From an uncultured Tenacibaculum sp. (lineage in GTDB: Bacteria; Bacteroidota; Bacteroidia; Flavobacteriales; Flavobacteriaceae): a stretch of 64,000 bases of DNA. Location of the stretch: the NCBI GenBank assembly GCA_947497895.1, contig CANMIL010000003.1:186001-250000 (forward strand), read 5' to 3'. The translations under genes were made by a program, and so were the position numbers. The number at the start of each line of letters is the position of its first letter. The first letter of the stretch is position 1. The notes beneath the pieces were generated by a model. That model made no database searches. It was not told the origin of the DNA and saw only the letters and a program-made list of their open reading frames with translations. Positions 17,334-25,577 of the stretch are shown here, one piece after another.

Positions 17334-18073
17334 ACACTCTTTTTAGCAACTTCGATTTGCAAATTTTTAAATTCATCGAACAAATACTTCACCAAATCTT
17401 CCGCATTTTCGCTATCTCCATGAATACAAAAAGTATCCGTTTCTATCGACAATTCTTTACCAGAAATTGTTTTTACTTTCTCATTCTTCAACATATTTAG
17501 CACATGTGAAAACACCTCTTCTTTCTTATGAATTAACGCCAAATTATTACTACGAGAAACAAGCGTTAAATCGTCATTATAATTTCTATCAGCAAAAGCT
17601 TCATATTTTATTTGCAAACCTTTTTCTTTTGCAACTTCTGAAATTTCAGATTGATAAGGAACATATAAAAAGGTATCAGGACAACATTTTAAAACCACCT
17701 CCACAACCAACTCAGCCATACTTCTATCGGTGGCAGTTAGATTATACAAAGCACCATGTGCTTTTATATGATGTAATTTTAAACCGTGATCCTCAGTTCT
17801 TTCTTTTAAAAGTAATATTTGTTCTTCAAGACTAACTTTTAACTCCCTTGAGGAAATCTCCATCACCTTTCTACCAAAATTTTCTCTATCAGGAAATGAT
17901 GGGTGTGCTCCAACATATACCTTATGCTTTTTTGCTAATTCAAGAACTTCATCTATTGTTTCAACATCACCTGCATGGCCTCCGCAAGCAATATTACAAG
18001 AAGATATAAAGGGTAGTAATTGAGCTTCATTACCTACACCTTCTCCAACATCACAATTAATATCTACGATCAT
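17330..18073 (-). CDS. pxpA: 5-oxoprolinase subunit A (LamB/YcsF family)
   Basis: The 247-residue PxpA subunit. Its start DINCDVGEGVGNEAQLLPFI, the motif CNIACGGHAGD and the following VGAHPSFPDRENFGR are the LamB/YcsF hallmarks. With PxpB and PxpC it makes 5-oxoprolinase, which removes the 5-oxoproline formed spontaneously from glutamine. The start codon shares one base with the stop of the upstream transporter gene, so expression is tightly coupled. Confidence 0.95.
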   Translation of the reverse strand: MIVDINCDVGEGVGNEAQLLPFISSCNIACGGHAGDVETIDEVLELAKKHKVYVGAHPSFPDRENFGRKVMEISSRELKVSLEEQILLLKERTEDHGLKLHHIKAHGALYNLTATDRSMAELVVEVVLKCCPDTFLYVPYQSEISEVAKEKGLQIKYEAFADRNYNDDLTLVSRSNNLALIHKKEEVFSHVLNMLKNEKVKTISGKELSIETDTFCIHGDSENAEDLVKYLFDEFKNLQIEVAKKSV

Positions 18074-19299
18074 TACAGTATATTAAAAACTTTTAAAATG
18101 CTACGAAGTCCCAAAAATATGGTAATTACCAAAATACAAAGTCCAAAAAAGTTTTGAAATTTTGTATTACCATGTTTTCCTAAAACCGTTTTCTTATTCA
18201 TTACCCAAAGTAAAACACCTACGATAACAGGTAATAACATTCCATTGGCTACCTGTGCAAACTTTATGATTTCGATTGATTTAATTCCAATTGAAGAGAA
18301 TACTACTCCCAACAATAAGATAATTCCCCAGGTAAATCTAAATCGCAAAGATTTCATATTATCTTCCCATCCCAAACAACCTTTAGCTACGAAAGCAGCT
18401 GCTAAGGGAGCTGTTATTGCCGAAGTAATACCAGCTGCGAACAACCCTATTGCCAAAAAGTATTTGGCAAAAGCACCATATAACGGTTCTAACCCTAAAG
18501 CCAAATCTGCTCCATTATTAACACTTCCAGAAGGAATTCCAGCGGCAGAAATTATGATTGCCATTGATACCATACCTCCTAGGACAATTGAAATAAATGT
18601 ATCCTTTTTAGCATGAGATAAATCTTCTTCGCTTTTCCATTTTTCTTTTACCAAAGAAGCATGTAAAAATAAATTATACGGTACTACAGTAGTTCCGATG
18701 AGCCCTATAATGGTAAACAAACTACTTTCTGGAAATGAAGGGACCAACATCCCTTTAAATATTGCTGTAATATCAGGCTTTGTTATAATTGCCGTAATTA
18801 CAAATGAAACACTCATTAACAAAACGAGAACTACTAAAATTTTTTCTAGTACTTTATAATTCCCTAGAAATAGTAATACAAAAGCTATGATTCCAATACA
18901 AAGACTTAATATATTCAATGAAAAGCTTCCGAAGTCAATGGTTATATTTCCTAATATGGTTTCTAAACCTAAAACACCACCACTTATATTTCCAGCTTCA
19001 TAAGCGGCATTACCAACCACAATAGCAGATAAAATTAACAACATCATAAAGTTTCTTAGCCCAGGTTTTACGATTTCATGTCGCAATACTTCGGACAAAC
19101 CTTTTTGAGAAACAATACCTAAGCGTGCAGCCATTTCTTGCAATACAATTGTAGCAAATATGGACAATAACATTGCCCATAAAAGATGAGTTCCAAAATT
19201 GACTCCAGCCAATGTACATAGGGTCACTGTTCCCGGCCCAATAAATGCTGCCGCCACAAGTGTTCCTGGTCCTATGTTTTTAAACCATTTTTTTATCAT
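18073..19299 (-). CDS. NRAMP-fold transporter lacking the metal-binding motif, coupled to 5-oxoprolinase
   Basis: This 408-residue inner-membrane protein clearly has the NRAMP fold: IGPGTLVAAAFIGPGT at the start, a QEMAARLG motif, GLIGTTVVPYNLFLHASLV in the sixth segment, and about eleven hydrophobic segments. The residues that bind metal in true NRAMP transporters are changed: DPGN of segment 1 is GPGT, and MPHN of segment 6 is VPYN. It should therefore not be a normal Mn2+/Fe2+ importer. It resembles B. subtilis YcsG, an NRAMP relative encoded beside the pxpABC homologues. It is translationally coupled to pxpA. I infer that it imports 5-oxoproline or a related substrate, but this is untested here. 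Confidence 0.85.
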   Translation of the reverse strand: MIKKWFKNIGPGTLVAAAFIGPGTVTLCTLAGVNFGTHLLWAMLLSIFATIVLQEMAARLGIVSQKGLSEVLRHEIVKPGLRNFMMLLILSAIVVGNAAYEAGNISGGVLGLETILGNITIDFGSFSLNILSLCIGIIAFVLLFLGNYKVLEKILVVLVLLMSVSFVITAIITKPDITAIFKGMLVPSFPESSLFTIIGLIGTTVVPYNLFLHASLVKEKWKSEEDLSHAKKDTFISIVLGGMVSMAIIISAAGIPSGSVNNGADLALGLEPLYGAFAKYFLAIGLFAAGITSAITAPLAAAFVAKGCLGWEDNMKSLRFRFTWGIILLLGVVFSSIGIKSIEIIKFAQVANGMLLPVIVGVLLWVMNKKTVLGKHGNTKFQNFFGLCILVITIFLGLRSILKVFNIL

Positions 19300-19479
19300 A
19301 AAAGGATGTTTGTAGCCATAAATGTAGTAAAAAGAAACATTTCCTTTGTAACCATAGTAATTCTATCACAAACAAAAAATATATGACCTTTTGGTACTTG
19401 TCATAATAATTACAAGGTTCTGGTATTGAATTCGAATTTAAGTTTCATACCTCATGCTGCAAGTTTACTGAGCGTTTCT

Positions 19480-19487
19480 TATTTTTG
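19480..19487 (+). promoter_or_regulatory. -7 promoter box of pabB, almost touching the start codon
   Basis: TATTTTTG (TAnnTTTG) is followed by CGCA and then the ATG at 19492. Transcription would begin at or just after the start codon, suggesting a leaderless mRNA. Confidence 0.45.
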
Positions 19488-19491
19488 CGCA

Positions 19492-20808
19492 ATGCAAAGA
19501 GTGATTCGAAATTTTTCAATAGACAACCCAATTGAGTTTAAACACAAACTTTTTGGTTGGTCGAAACAATACGAAACTGCGGTTTGGCTAGACTCTAATA
19601 ATTATCATCAGAAGTACAGTTCTTTTGATTGTGCGTTGGCTGTAGAGGAATTCACATCAATAAAAACGGATTATTACAATGCTTTTGACAAGCTAAAGGA
19701 ATATCAATCTTTTACAAAAGATTATATTTTCGGATATATTTCCTATGATGTTAAAAATGATGTTGAACAATTACAATCCAGTAATTTTGATGGACTTCAT
19801 TTCCCTGACTTGTTCTTCTTTCAACCTCAAAAATTAATCTTTATCAAAGGGAATACAGTAGAGTTTCATTATTTGAGAATGATTGATGATGAATTAGAAG
19901 AAGACTTTGAAGAAATTTATCAAGCGAATCCTACTCTAATTGATTATAAAGAAAGAGCTCCTAAAAATAATGATTCAGTAAAAATAAAACTGAGAATTCA
20001 TAAGGACGAATATCATCAAAAGGTTACGAAAGTCTTAGAACACATTCATAGAGGAGATATTTATGAAGCAAATTTCTGTCAGGAATTTTATGTAGAAAAT
20101 GTAGTCATTGATCCTTATGATATTTATGCACATTTAAATGAAATATCGGAGCCACCTTTTGCTACTTTTTTCAGAAACGAGAACCAATATTTACTTTCAG
20201 CTTCGCCTGAACGGTATATAAAAAAAGAGGGAAGTAAAATAATATCCCAACCTATTAAAGGAACTGCTAAGAGGCTCATAAATACGATTGATGACGAAAA
20301 AATTGCGTTCGATTTATCAAGAGATGACAAAGAGCGATCAGAAAACATTATGATTGTTGATTTGGTTAGAAATGATTTATCGAGAACAGCGGAAAAAGGG
20401 AGTGTTCAAGTGGAAGAATTGTGTAAAGTATATTCATTTAAACAGGTGCATCAAATGATATCAACCATAACGTCTACAATTACACCTACAACACATCCAG
20501 TAGATGTTATTCGAGAAACTTTTCCAATGGGAAGTATGACAGGAGCACCCAAAATTTCGGCAATGGAGATCATAGAAAATTTAGAAGAAAGTAAGCGTGG
20601 TTTATACTCAGGAACTGTTGGATATTTCACTCCTGATGGTGATTTTGATTTTAATGTTGTTATCAGAAGCATTTTATATAATGAAGAAAATAATTATGTT
20701 TCTTTTTCTGTAGGCGGAGCTATTACGGCAAAATCAACACCAGAGAAAGAATATGAAGAGTGTCTATTGAAAGCAAAAGCCATGAAATACGTTCTATTAA
20801 ATTCTTAA
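19492..20808 (+). CDS. pabB: aminodeoxychorismate synthase component I
   Basis: Converts chorismate to 4-amino-4-deoxychorismate, the precursor of p-aminobenzoate for folate synthesis. The 438 residues carry the chorismate-binding domain in the C-terminal two thirds: GDIYEANFCQEF, SASPERYI, QPIKGTAKR (about 252-260), IMIVDLVRNDLSR, FPMGSMTGAPKISAMEIIE, RGLYSGTVGYF and VGGAITAKSTPEKEYEE. The PIKGT motif with Lys is characteristic of aminodeoxychorismate synthase; anthranilate synthase has PIAGT. The start at 19492 was chosen because the residues before it have no similarity to the family and the promoter box ends four bases upstream of it. It may form a unit with the hydrolase, tilS and dsbD genes downstream on the same strand. 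Confidence 0.92.
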   Translation: MQRVIRNFSIDNPIEFKHKLFGWSKQYETAVWLDSNNYHQKYSSFDCALAVEEFTSIKTDYYNAFDKLKEYQSFTKDYIFGYISYDVKNDVEQLQSSNFDGLHFPDLFFFQPQKLIFIKGNTVEFHYLRMIDDELEEDFEEIYQANPTLIDYKERAPKNNDSVKIKLRIHKDEYHQKVTKVLEHIHRGDIYEANFCQEFYVENVVIDPYDIYAHLNEISEPPFATFFRNENQYLLSASPERYIKKEGSKIISQPIKGTAKRLINTIDDEKIAFDLSRDDKERSENIMIVDLVRNDLSRTAEKGSVQVEELCKVYSFKQVHQMISTITSTITPTTHPVDVIRETFPMGSMTGAPKISAMEIIENLEESKRGLYSGTVGYFTPDGDFDFNVVIRSILYNEENNYVSFSVGGAITAKSTPEKEYEECLLKAKAMKYVLLNS

Positions 20809-20892
20809 GTCTTTTTTAAATATATTTGATAAATTCTTTCATTTTAACTACATTAAAAAGATTACGTAAACCAACTATATTAATAGAACACT

Positions 20893-21714
20893 ATGACACA
20901 CGAAAGCTTTACATACCCATTTCATAAAACCACATTTTTTGGACAGTTTTGGAAACCACAAAAGGCAAAAGCTATTGTAGTCATTATTCATGGTATGGGA
21001 GAGCATTCGGGTCGTTACGAACATGTTGCAAAGAAATTGGTAACTAATGACTATGCTGTGATCGCCTTTGATCATTTTGGGCATGGAAAAACAGGAGGTA
21101 AAAAAGGACATAACCCTGGCTATTCTTTTGTATTAGATAGTATAACTGAGCTTATTAAAAAATCACAAGAGTTTTTCGACGATCTTCCTATCTATTTATA
21201 TGGTCATTCTATGGGAGGAAATGCCGTTATCAATTATGTTTTGAGAAGAGAAAGCTCAGTAAAAGGTGTAATTGCTACGAGTCCTTTTTTAAGGTTAGCT
21301 TTTGAACCGCCTGCCTGGAAACTTTCTTTAGGTAAATTCATGCAAAAAATAGCTCCTTCTATAACATTAGGAAATGAATTGGACGCGAATGATATTTCCC
21401 GAGATCCAATTGAAGTTCAGAAATATATTGAAGATCCGTTAGTGCACGATAAGGTCAGTCCGAATTTCTCACTTAGTTTTATCGATGCAGGAGAATGGGC
21501 TATTTCAAATGCCAACTTATTAGCAATTCCAATGTTTATATTACATGGAACGGATGATAAAATTATAGATTATAAAGGTTCTGAAGCATTTGCTAATAAT
21601 TCAGACTTAGCAACTATTAAATTATACCAAGGAGGCTATCATGAACTTCAGAATGATCTTTGTAAAGAAGAACTACTGACCGATGTTACTAATTGGTTAA
21701 ACTCCCAAGCATAA
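20893..21714 (+). CDS. alpha/beta hydrolase, monoacylglycerol lipase / lysophospholipase type
   Basis: A 273-residue serine hydrolase of the Hydrolase_4 family. The oxyanion region is IIHGMGEHSGRYEHVA, followed by the conserved FDHFGHGKTGG. The nucleophile elbow is YGHSMGG (Ser106), the acid is in LHGTDDKIID (about 221-222) and the His is in GGYHELQND (His250). Such enzymes hydrolyse monoacylglycerols or lysophospholipids; the true substrate is unknown. There is no signal peptide, so it is cytoplasmic. It lies four bases upstream of tilS and is probably cotranscribed with it. Confidence 0.88.
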   Translation: MTHESFTYPFHKTTFFGQFWKPQKAKAIVVIIHGMGEHSGRYEHVAKKLVTNDYAVIAFDHFGHGKTGGKKGHNPGYSFVLDSITELIKKSQEFFDDLPIYLYGHSMGGNAVINYVLRRESSVKGVIATSPFLRLAFEPPAWKLSLGKFMQKIAPSITLGNELDANDISRDPIEVQKYIEDPLVHDKVSPNFSLSFIDAGEWAISNANLLAIPMFILHGTDDKIIDYKGSEAFANNSDLATIKLYQGGYHELQNDLCKEELLTDVTNWLNSQA

Positions 21715-21718
21715 ATAT

Positions 21719-23044
21719 ATGGAGCAAAAACTTGCAAAACACTTAACTTCTAACTTCCCTTTTATTAATGGTAAATCCATATTACTTGCCATTTCAGGAG
21801 GAATTGACAGTGTAGTTGCTGCTCACTTACTAAAAAAATTAGCATATAATATTTCACTGGCTCATTGCAATTTTCAATTGAGAGGTGAAGAAAGTGATAA
21901 AGACGAGGAATTCGTTCTTGGTTTGGGTAAAGAATTAAACATAAAAACTTACATCACCAAATTCAGCACCTCTGAATACGCTACGAAACAAAAGACCTCC
22001 ACTCAAATTGCTGCGAGAGAATTGAGATATCAATGGTTCGATTCATTAATAAAGGATCATAACTACGATTATCTTATTACAGCGCATCACGCCGATGATA
22101 ATTTAGAAACGTTTTTAATTAACCTTTCAAGAGGAAGCGGCATTGATGGTTTAACTGGAATTCCTGAACGAAATGGATATGTTTTACGACCACTTTTACC
22201 ATTCTCCAGAGAAGAAATTGACGTTTATGCTTCTCAAAATGGTATTTTATGGAGGGAAGATGCCAGTAATTCTGAGACAAAATACCTTAGAAATAGACTT
22301 CGTCATGATATTATTCCTGTTTTAAAAGAAATGAATCCAAGCTTCCTAAAGTCGTTCGGAAACACCATAGACTATTTAAAACAAGGGCAACAAATCATCT
22401 CCGATAAAACAAAAGATACAATTTTAGAAGTTACTGAAAAAGAAGGAGATACACTTAAAATACATATAGAAAAACTAAAAAAACTATCCAATCCAAAGGC
22501 ATATTTATATCAAATTCTTAAGCCCTATGGTTTCACAGAATGGAATGATGTAAATGCACTCGTAAATGCCGAGAACGGGAAATTAATTACAACAAAATCA
22601 CATACTTTACTAAAAGACAGAGAATTTTTATTACTTTTACCACCTTATAAACTTACATCCCCTGAATCCCAGAAGTTTGCTATAAACAGCGACACTCTAA
22701 CCATCTCAGAGCCTATAAGTTTGTTATTTAAAAACGTTCAAAAAACAGCATGTTTAGATAAAAAATCTATTTATGTTGATAAAAATTTACTAAATTACCC
22801 CCTGACTGTGCGAAAATGCAAAGCCGGAGACCTGATTTATCCCAAAGGAATGAAAGGGAAAAAGAAGGTTAGTAAATATTTAAAAGACGAGAAATTATCA
22901 TTAGTAGAAAAACAAAATACATGGTTGCTTTGTTCCAATAAAAATGAAGTAATTTGGATTATTGGTAGAAGGCAAGATCGTAGATTTTTGCCTTTAGAAG
23001 GTTCAGCCAGTATTTTACAAATATGTATATATCAACCCCTGTAA
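21719..23044 (+). CDS. tilS: tRNA(Ile)-lysidine synthetase
   Basis: Modifies C34 of the CAU-anticodon isoleucine tRNA to lysidine, using ATP and lysine, so that AUA is read as isoleucine. The 441 residues include the PP-loop ATP site SGGIDSVVAAHLL (26-38), HCNFQLRGEESD, the TAHHADDNLET motif, SRGSGIDGLTGIP and the NYLRNRLRHD-like stretch (KYLRNRLRHDIIP). The C-terminal TilS domain (VRKCKAGDLIYPKGMKGKKK) is also present. This is a full-length essential gene. Confidence 0.95.
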   Translation: MEQKLAKHLTSNFPFINGKSILLAISGGIDSVVAAHLLKKLAYNISLAHCNFQLRGEESDKDEEFVLGLGKELNIKTYITKFSTSEYATKQKTSTQIAARELRYQWFDSLIKDHNYDYLITAHHADDNLETFLINLSRGSGIDGLTGIPERNGYVLRPLLPFSREEIDVYASQNGILWREDASNSETKYLRNRLRHDIIPVLKEMNPSFLKSFGNTIDYLKQGQQIISDKTKDTILEVTEKEGDTLKIHIEKLKKLSNPKAYLYQILKPYGFTEWNDVNALVNAENGKLITTKSHTLLKDREFLLLLPPYKLTSPESQKFAINSDTLTISEPISLLFKNVQKTACLDKKSIYVDKNLLNYPLTVRKCKAGDLIYPKGMKGKKKVSKYLKDEKLSLVEKQNTWLLCSNKNEVIWIIGRRQDRRFLPLEGSASILQICIYQPL

Positions 23045-23055
23045 ACTATTATAGA

Positions 23056-25032
23056 ATGAAAAAACTCATTACTCTGATTTTGTTTTTTATAGGTTTTGTT
23101 ACTTTCTCCCAGACTGATGACGCGCCTTTAGAGGTAAATCCTACAGTTAAAAAAGTATCAGACACAGAATATGACTTGATCTTCGAGGTTTCAATTGCCG
23201 AAGATTGGCACTTATACTCGCAATACAATCCAGAGGATGCTTCTTTACCTATGACTATTTCTCCAGCAGAAGGAGAAACTGGTTACACGTTAGTAGGAAA
23301 AGCTACCGAAAGTGAAACAGAAACTGAGTTCAGTGAAATTTGGGGAAAAGATGAGATCTTTTTCGTAGATGAAGCTACGCTTATTCAGCGTATTACTGTT
23401 CAAGACTCTACTTTAACACAAATCACACTTAACCTTGATGCTCAAGTTTGTAAAGAGTATTGTTTACCTTTCGATGAAGACTTTACCTTCGCCTTTTCTT
23501 TAAAAGGAGGAGATGTAGTTCAAACGGTAACAGAACTTGATGACAGAAGTAAATCATTATCTGAATCTTTAAAATTAGATTTAAAGAATGAAATAATGTT
23601 AAAGAGTGAGGCATCAGAAGAAACTGACAAAAAAGACAGTAATCTTTTGAACATATTCTTATTAGGATTTGTAGGAGGTTTATTAGCTTTCTTAACTCCT
23701 TGTGTATTCCCAATGATTCCTTTAACGGTATCTTTCTTTACAAAGAAAAATGAGAAAAACGTTCAAGGTTCTGGAAATGCAGTATTGTATGGTTTCTTTA
23801 TCGTTCTTATTTACGGTTTATTAAGTTTACCATTCCACTTCCTAGACACATTAGACCCAGAAATATTAAACAATATCTCAACCAATATTTGGTTAAATAT
23901 ATTCTTCTTTATTGTATTGGTATTCTTTGCTGGTTCATTCTTCGGACTATATGAATTAACATTACCAACTTCATGGACGAACAAAGCAGATAGTGCTTCT
24001 GGAATTGGAGGTGTTTTAGGTATCTTCTTTATGGCATTAACATTAGCTATTGTATCGTTCTCATGTACTGGACCAATCTTAGGTTCTTTACTAGCAGGAT
24101 CATTATCTTCTAATGGAGGAGCTATGTTATTGACATCTGGAATGGTAGGATTTGGTCTTGCATTGGCTTTACCTTTCGCCATTTTTGCTAATTTCCCTAA
24201 ATGGATGGCTAAAATGCCTAGATCGGGTAGTTGGCTAAATACGGTGAAAGTTACATTAGGATTCCTAGAATTGGCATTAGCATTTAAATTCTTATCAAAT
24301 GCTGACTTAGTAGGGCACTGGAACATTCTTAAAAGAGAAGTATTTATTGGTATTTGGGCTTTATTAGCTTTATTAATGGCACTTTACTTATTCGGATTCA
24401 TCGGTAAGAAATACGGAAAAGTATCTATGTTTAGAGTTTTAATAGGTCTTATGATTTTAGGAGTTGCCGTTTATTTAGCTCCAGGAGTTTTACAAAAGCC
24501 AACATGGGATCAAAGTAAATTATTAAGTGGATTTGCTCCACCTAAATTTCATAGTATCTATAAGCAGGGAGACAATCAATGTCCTTTAAATTTAGACTGC
24601 TTTAAAGATATTGATGAAGGAATTGCATATGCTAAAGAAGTTAACAAGCCAGTTATTCTAGATTTTACTGGATGGGCATGTGTTAACTGTAGAAAAATGG
24701 AAGAAAATATTTGGAGTCAACCAGATGTTTATAAAATACTAAGCAACGAATTTGTAATTATCTCTTTATACGTTGATGATCATCAAAGAATGCTTCCTAA
24801 GGAAGAGCAATTTGATTACATTAAGCCAAATGGTAAATTAAAGAGAATTAGAACTTATGGAGATAAGTGGGCTACATTACAAACTGCAAACTTTAAGATT
24901 GCATCTCAGCCATTCTATGTTGCTCTAAGTCCTGATTTAGAAGTATTGAATTCACCAGAGCAATACACAGATCAAGAGACTTATGAAAAGTGGTTAAAAA
25001 CAAGTGTTGATCGCTTTAAAGAAATAAATTAG
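23056..25032 (+). CDS. DsbD-type thiol:disulfide interchange protein
   Basis: Carries reducing equivalents from cytoplasmic thioredoxin across the inner membrane to periplasmic thiols. The 658 residues consist of a signal peptide (1-19), a DsbD-alpha-like beta domain with the redox pair CKEYC (Cys132 and Cys136), and eight membrane segments with the redox Cys in LTPCVFPMIPLTVSFF (about 216) and SCTGPILGSLL. A C-terminal thioredoxin domain has WACVNCRK (Cys near 541 and 544). The start follows the tilS stop by 11 bases; an in-frame ATG overlapping tilS adds residues that are not signal-like. It acts in the opposite direction to the disulfide-forming VKOR protein at 29.7-31.2 kb. Confidence 0.9.
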   Translation: MKKLITLILFFIGFVTFSQTDDAPLEVNPTVKKVSDTEYDLIFEVSIAEDWHLYSQYNPEDASLPMTISPAEGETGYTLVGKATESETETEFSEIWGKDEIFFVDEATLIQRITVQDSTLTQITLNLDAQVCKEYCLPFDEDFTFAFSLKGGDVVQTVTELDDRSKSLSESLKLDLKNEIMLKSEASEETDKKDSNLLNIFLLGFVGGLLAFLTPCVFPMIPLTVSFFTKKNEKNVQGSGNAVLYGFFIVLIYGLLSLPFHFLDTLDPEILNNISTNIWLNIFFFIVLVFFAGSFFGLYELTLPTSWTNKADSASGIGGVLGIFFMALTLAIVSFSCTGPILGSLLAGSLSSNGGAMLLTSGMVGFGLALALPFAIFANFPKWMAKMPRSGSWLNTVKVTLGFLELALAFKFLSNADLVGHWNILKREVFIGIWALLALLMALYLFGFIGKKYGKVSMFRVLIGLMILGVAVYLAPGVLQKPTWDQSKLLSGFAPPKFHSIYKQGDNQCPLNLDCFKDIDEGIAYAKEVNKPVILDFTGWACVNCRKMEENIWSQPDVYKILSNEFVIISLYVDDHQRMLPKEEQFDYIKPNGKLKRIRTYGDKWATLQTANFKIASQPFYVALSPDLEVLNSPEQYTDQETYEKWLKTSVDRFKEIN

Positions 25033-25054
25033 ATAAAACAGAATTTATTGATAT

Positions 25055-25087
25055 AGTAAAGAGCCTCTTAAAAGAGGCTCTTTTTTG
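25055..25087. terminator. bidirectional terminator between dsbD and the third four-Cys peptide gene
   Basis: AAAGAGCCTCTT / AAGAGGCTCTTT form a 12-bp stem followed by a T-run on the plus strand. It lies between two convergent genes and could serve both. Confidence 0.8.
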
Positions 25088-25101
25088 CTTTACGCAATAC
25101 G

Positions 25102-25266
25102 TTAATCTATAGGACCTCCGTAGGCACATTCACTTTCGGAACAATGACCTCCCCAATCAAGACATACCTCACTCCAACGTGGTTTACATTGCTTTCTTCC
25201 TCCGTTAATTGTTACTTGCTCTGACTTTTTAAGTAGTTTTCCTAAACTAGAAATTTGGTTTTTCAT
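25102..25266 (-). CDS. GG-leader four-cysteine secreted peptide (third of the locus), 54 aa
   Basis: A short gene. The leader MKNQISSLGKLLKKSEQ...INGG ends in Gly-Gly at residues 22-23, matching the leaders of the peptides at 29096-29269 and 29359-29550. The 31-residue core is rich in Trp, Gly and Glu and has four Cys (spacing C-x8-C-x6-C-x4-C). The core is unlike the other two, so a different activity is likely. It lies downstream of the HlyD gene but after that gene's terminator. It has the same inverted-repeat element upstream (25312-25332) as the other two peptide genes, so it is probably separately but coordinately controlled. Export and cleavage by the C39-ABC transporter is inferred from leader and location. 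Confidence 0.75.
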   Translation of the reverse strand: MKNQISSLGKLLKKSEQVTINGGRKQCKPRWSEVCLDWGGHCSESECAYGGPID

Positions 25267-25529
25267 AATGAAAAGTTTTAATATAGGTTAATTTTCACCT
25301 AGATCATTTAGAGACACTCTAGGCCTATGTCTATCTTTTAGTATTTATTTTAAACGATCATTTATTGAATCGAATTATCATTTCTTATGATTTTAAATAT
25401 GGAATCAAGAAACTCGTAATAAGTAATATGTGTTATTCGTCACAACACTAATAAAACGATACCATCATTTAATTGTTACTTTGAAAAAGCTAAAAAAGTA
25501 TTAAATATTTCATAAATAATTTCCAATAG
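25267..25529 (-). other. long upstream region of the third peptide gene
   Basis: The ~310-base gap between this peptide gene and the HlyD gene holds the inverted-repeat element (25312-25332) near its peptide end and the hlyD terminator (25530-25556) at the other end. No coding sequence is seen between. A promoter for the peptide gene must lie here if it is independently transcribed. Confidence 0.4.
25312..25332 (-). promoter_or_regulatory. inverted-repeat element before the third peptide gene
   Basis: On the minus strand AGACAT, a 9-nt loop and GTGTCT, followed by CTAAATGATC. The same stem and flank occur before the two other four-Cys peptide genes. It starts 46 bases before the start codon. 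Confidence 0.55.
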
Positions 25530-25556
25530 AAAAAGCTCTATGTAAATAGAGCTTTC
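25530..25556 (-). terminator. terminator after the HlyD gene
   Basis: AAAGCTCTAT / ATAGAGCTTT form a 10-bp perfect stem with a GTAA/TTAC loop and T-run on the minus strand, 22 bases after the hlyD stop. Confidence 0.8.
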
Positions 25557-25577
25557 AGGACAATTCAATTTCGTATA

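Noticed and set aside
19378..19420. ATGAC-N12-GTCAT inverted repeat upstream of the NRAMP-like gene as a metal-regulator box
   Set aside because: Arms of only five bases in AT-rich DNA and no match to a known Fur/MntR site; chance is as likely.
23023..23055. Upstream start for the DsbD-type protein overlapping tilS
   Set aside because: The extra residues would sit before a good signal peptide that begins at 23056.
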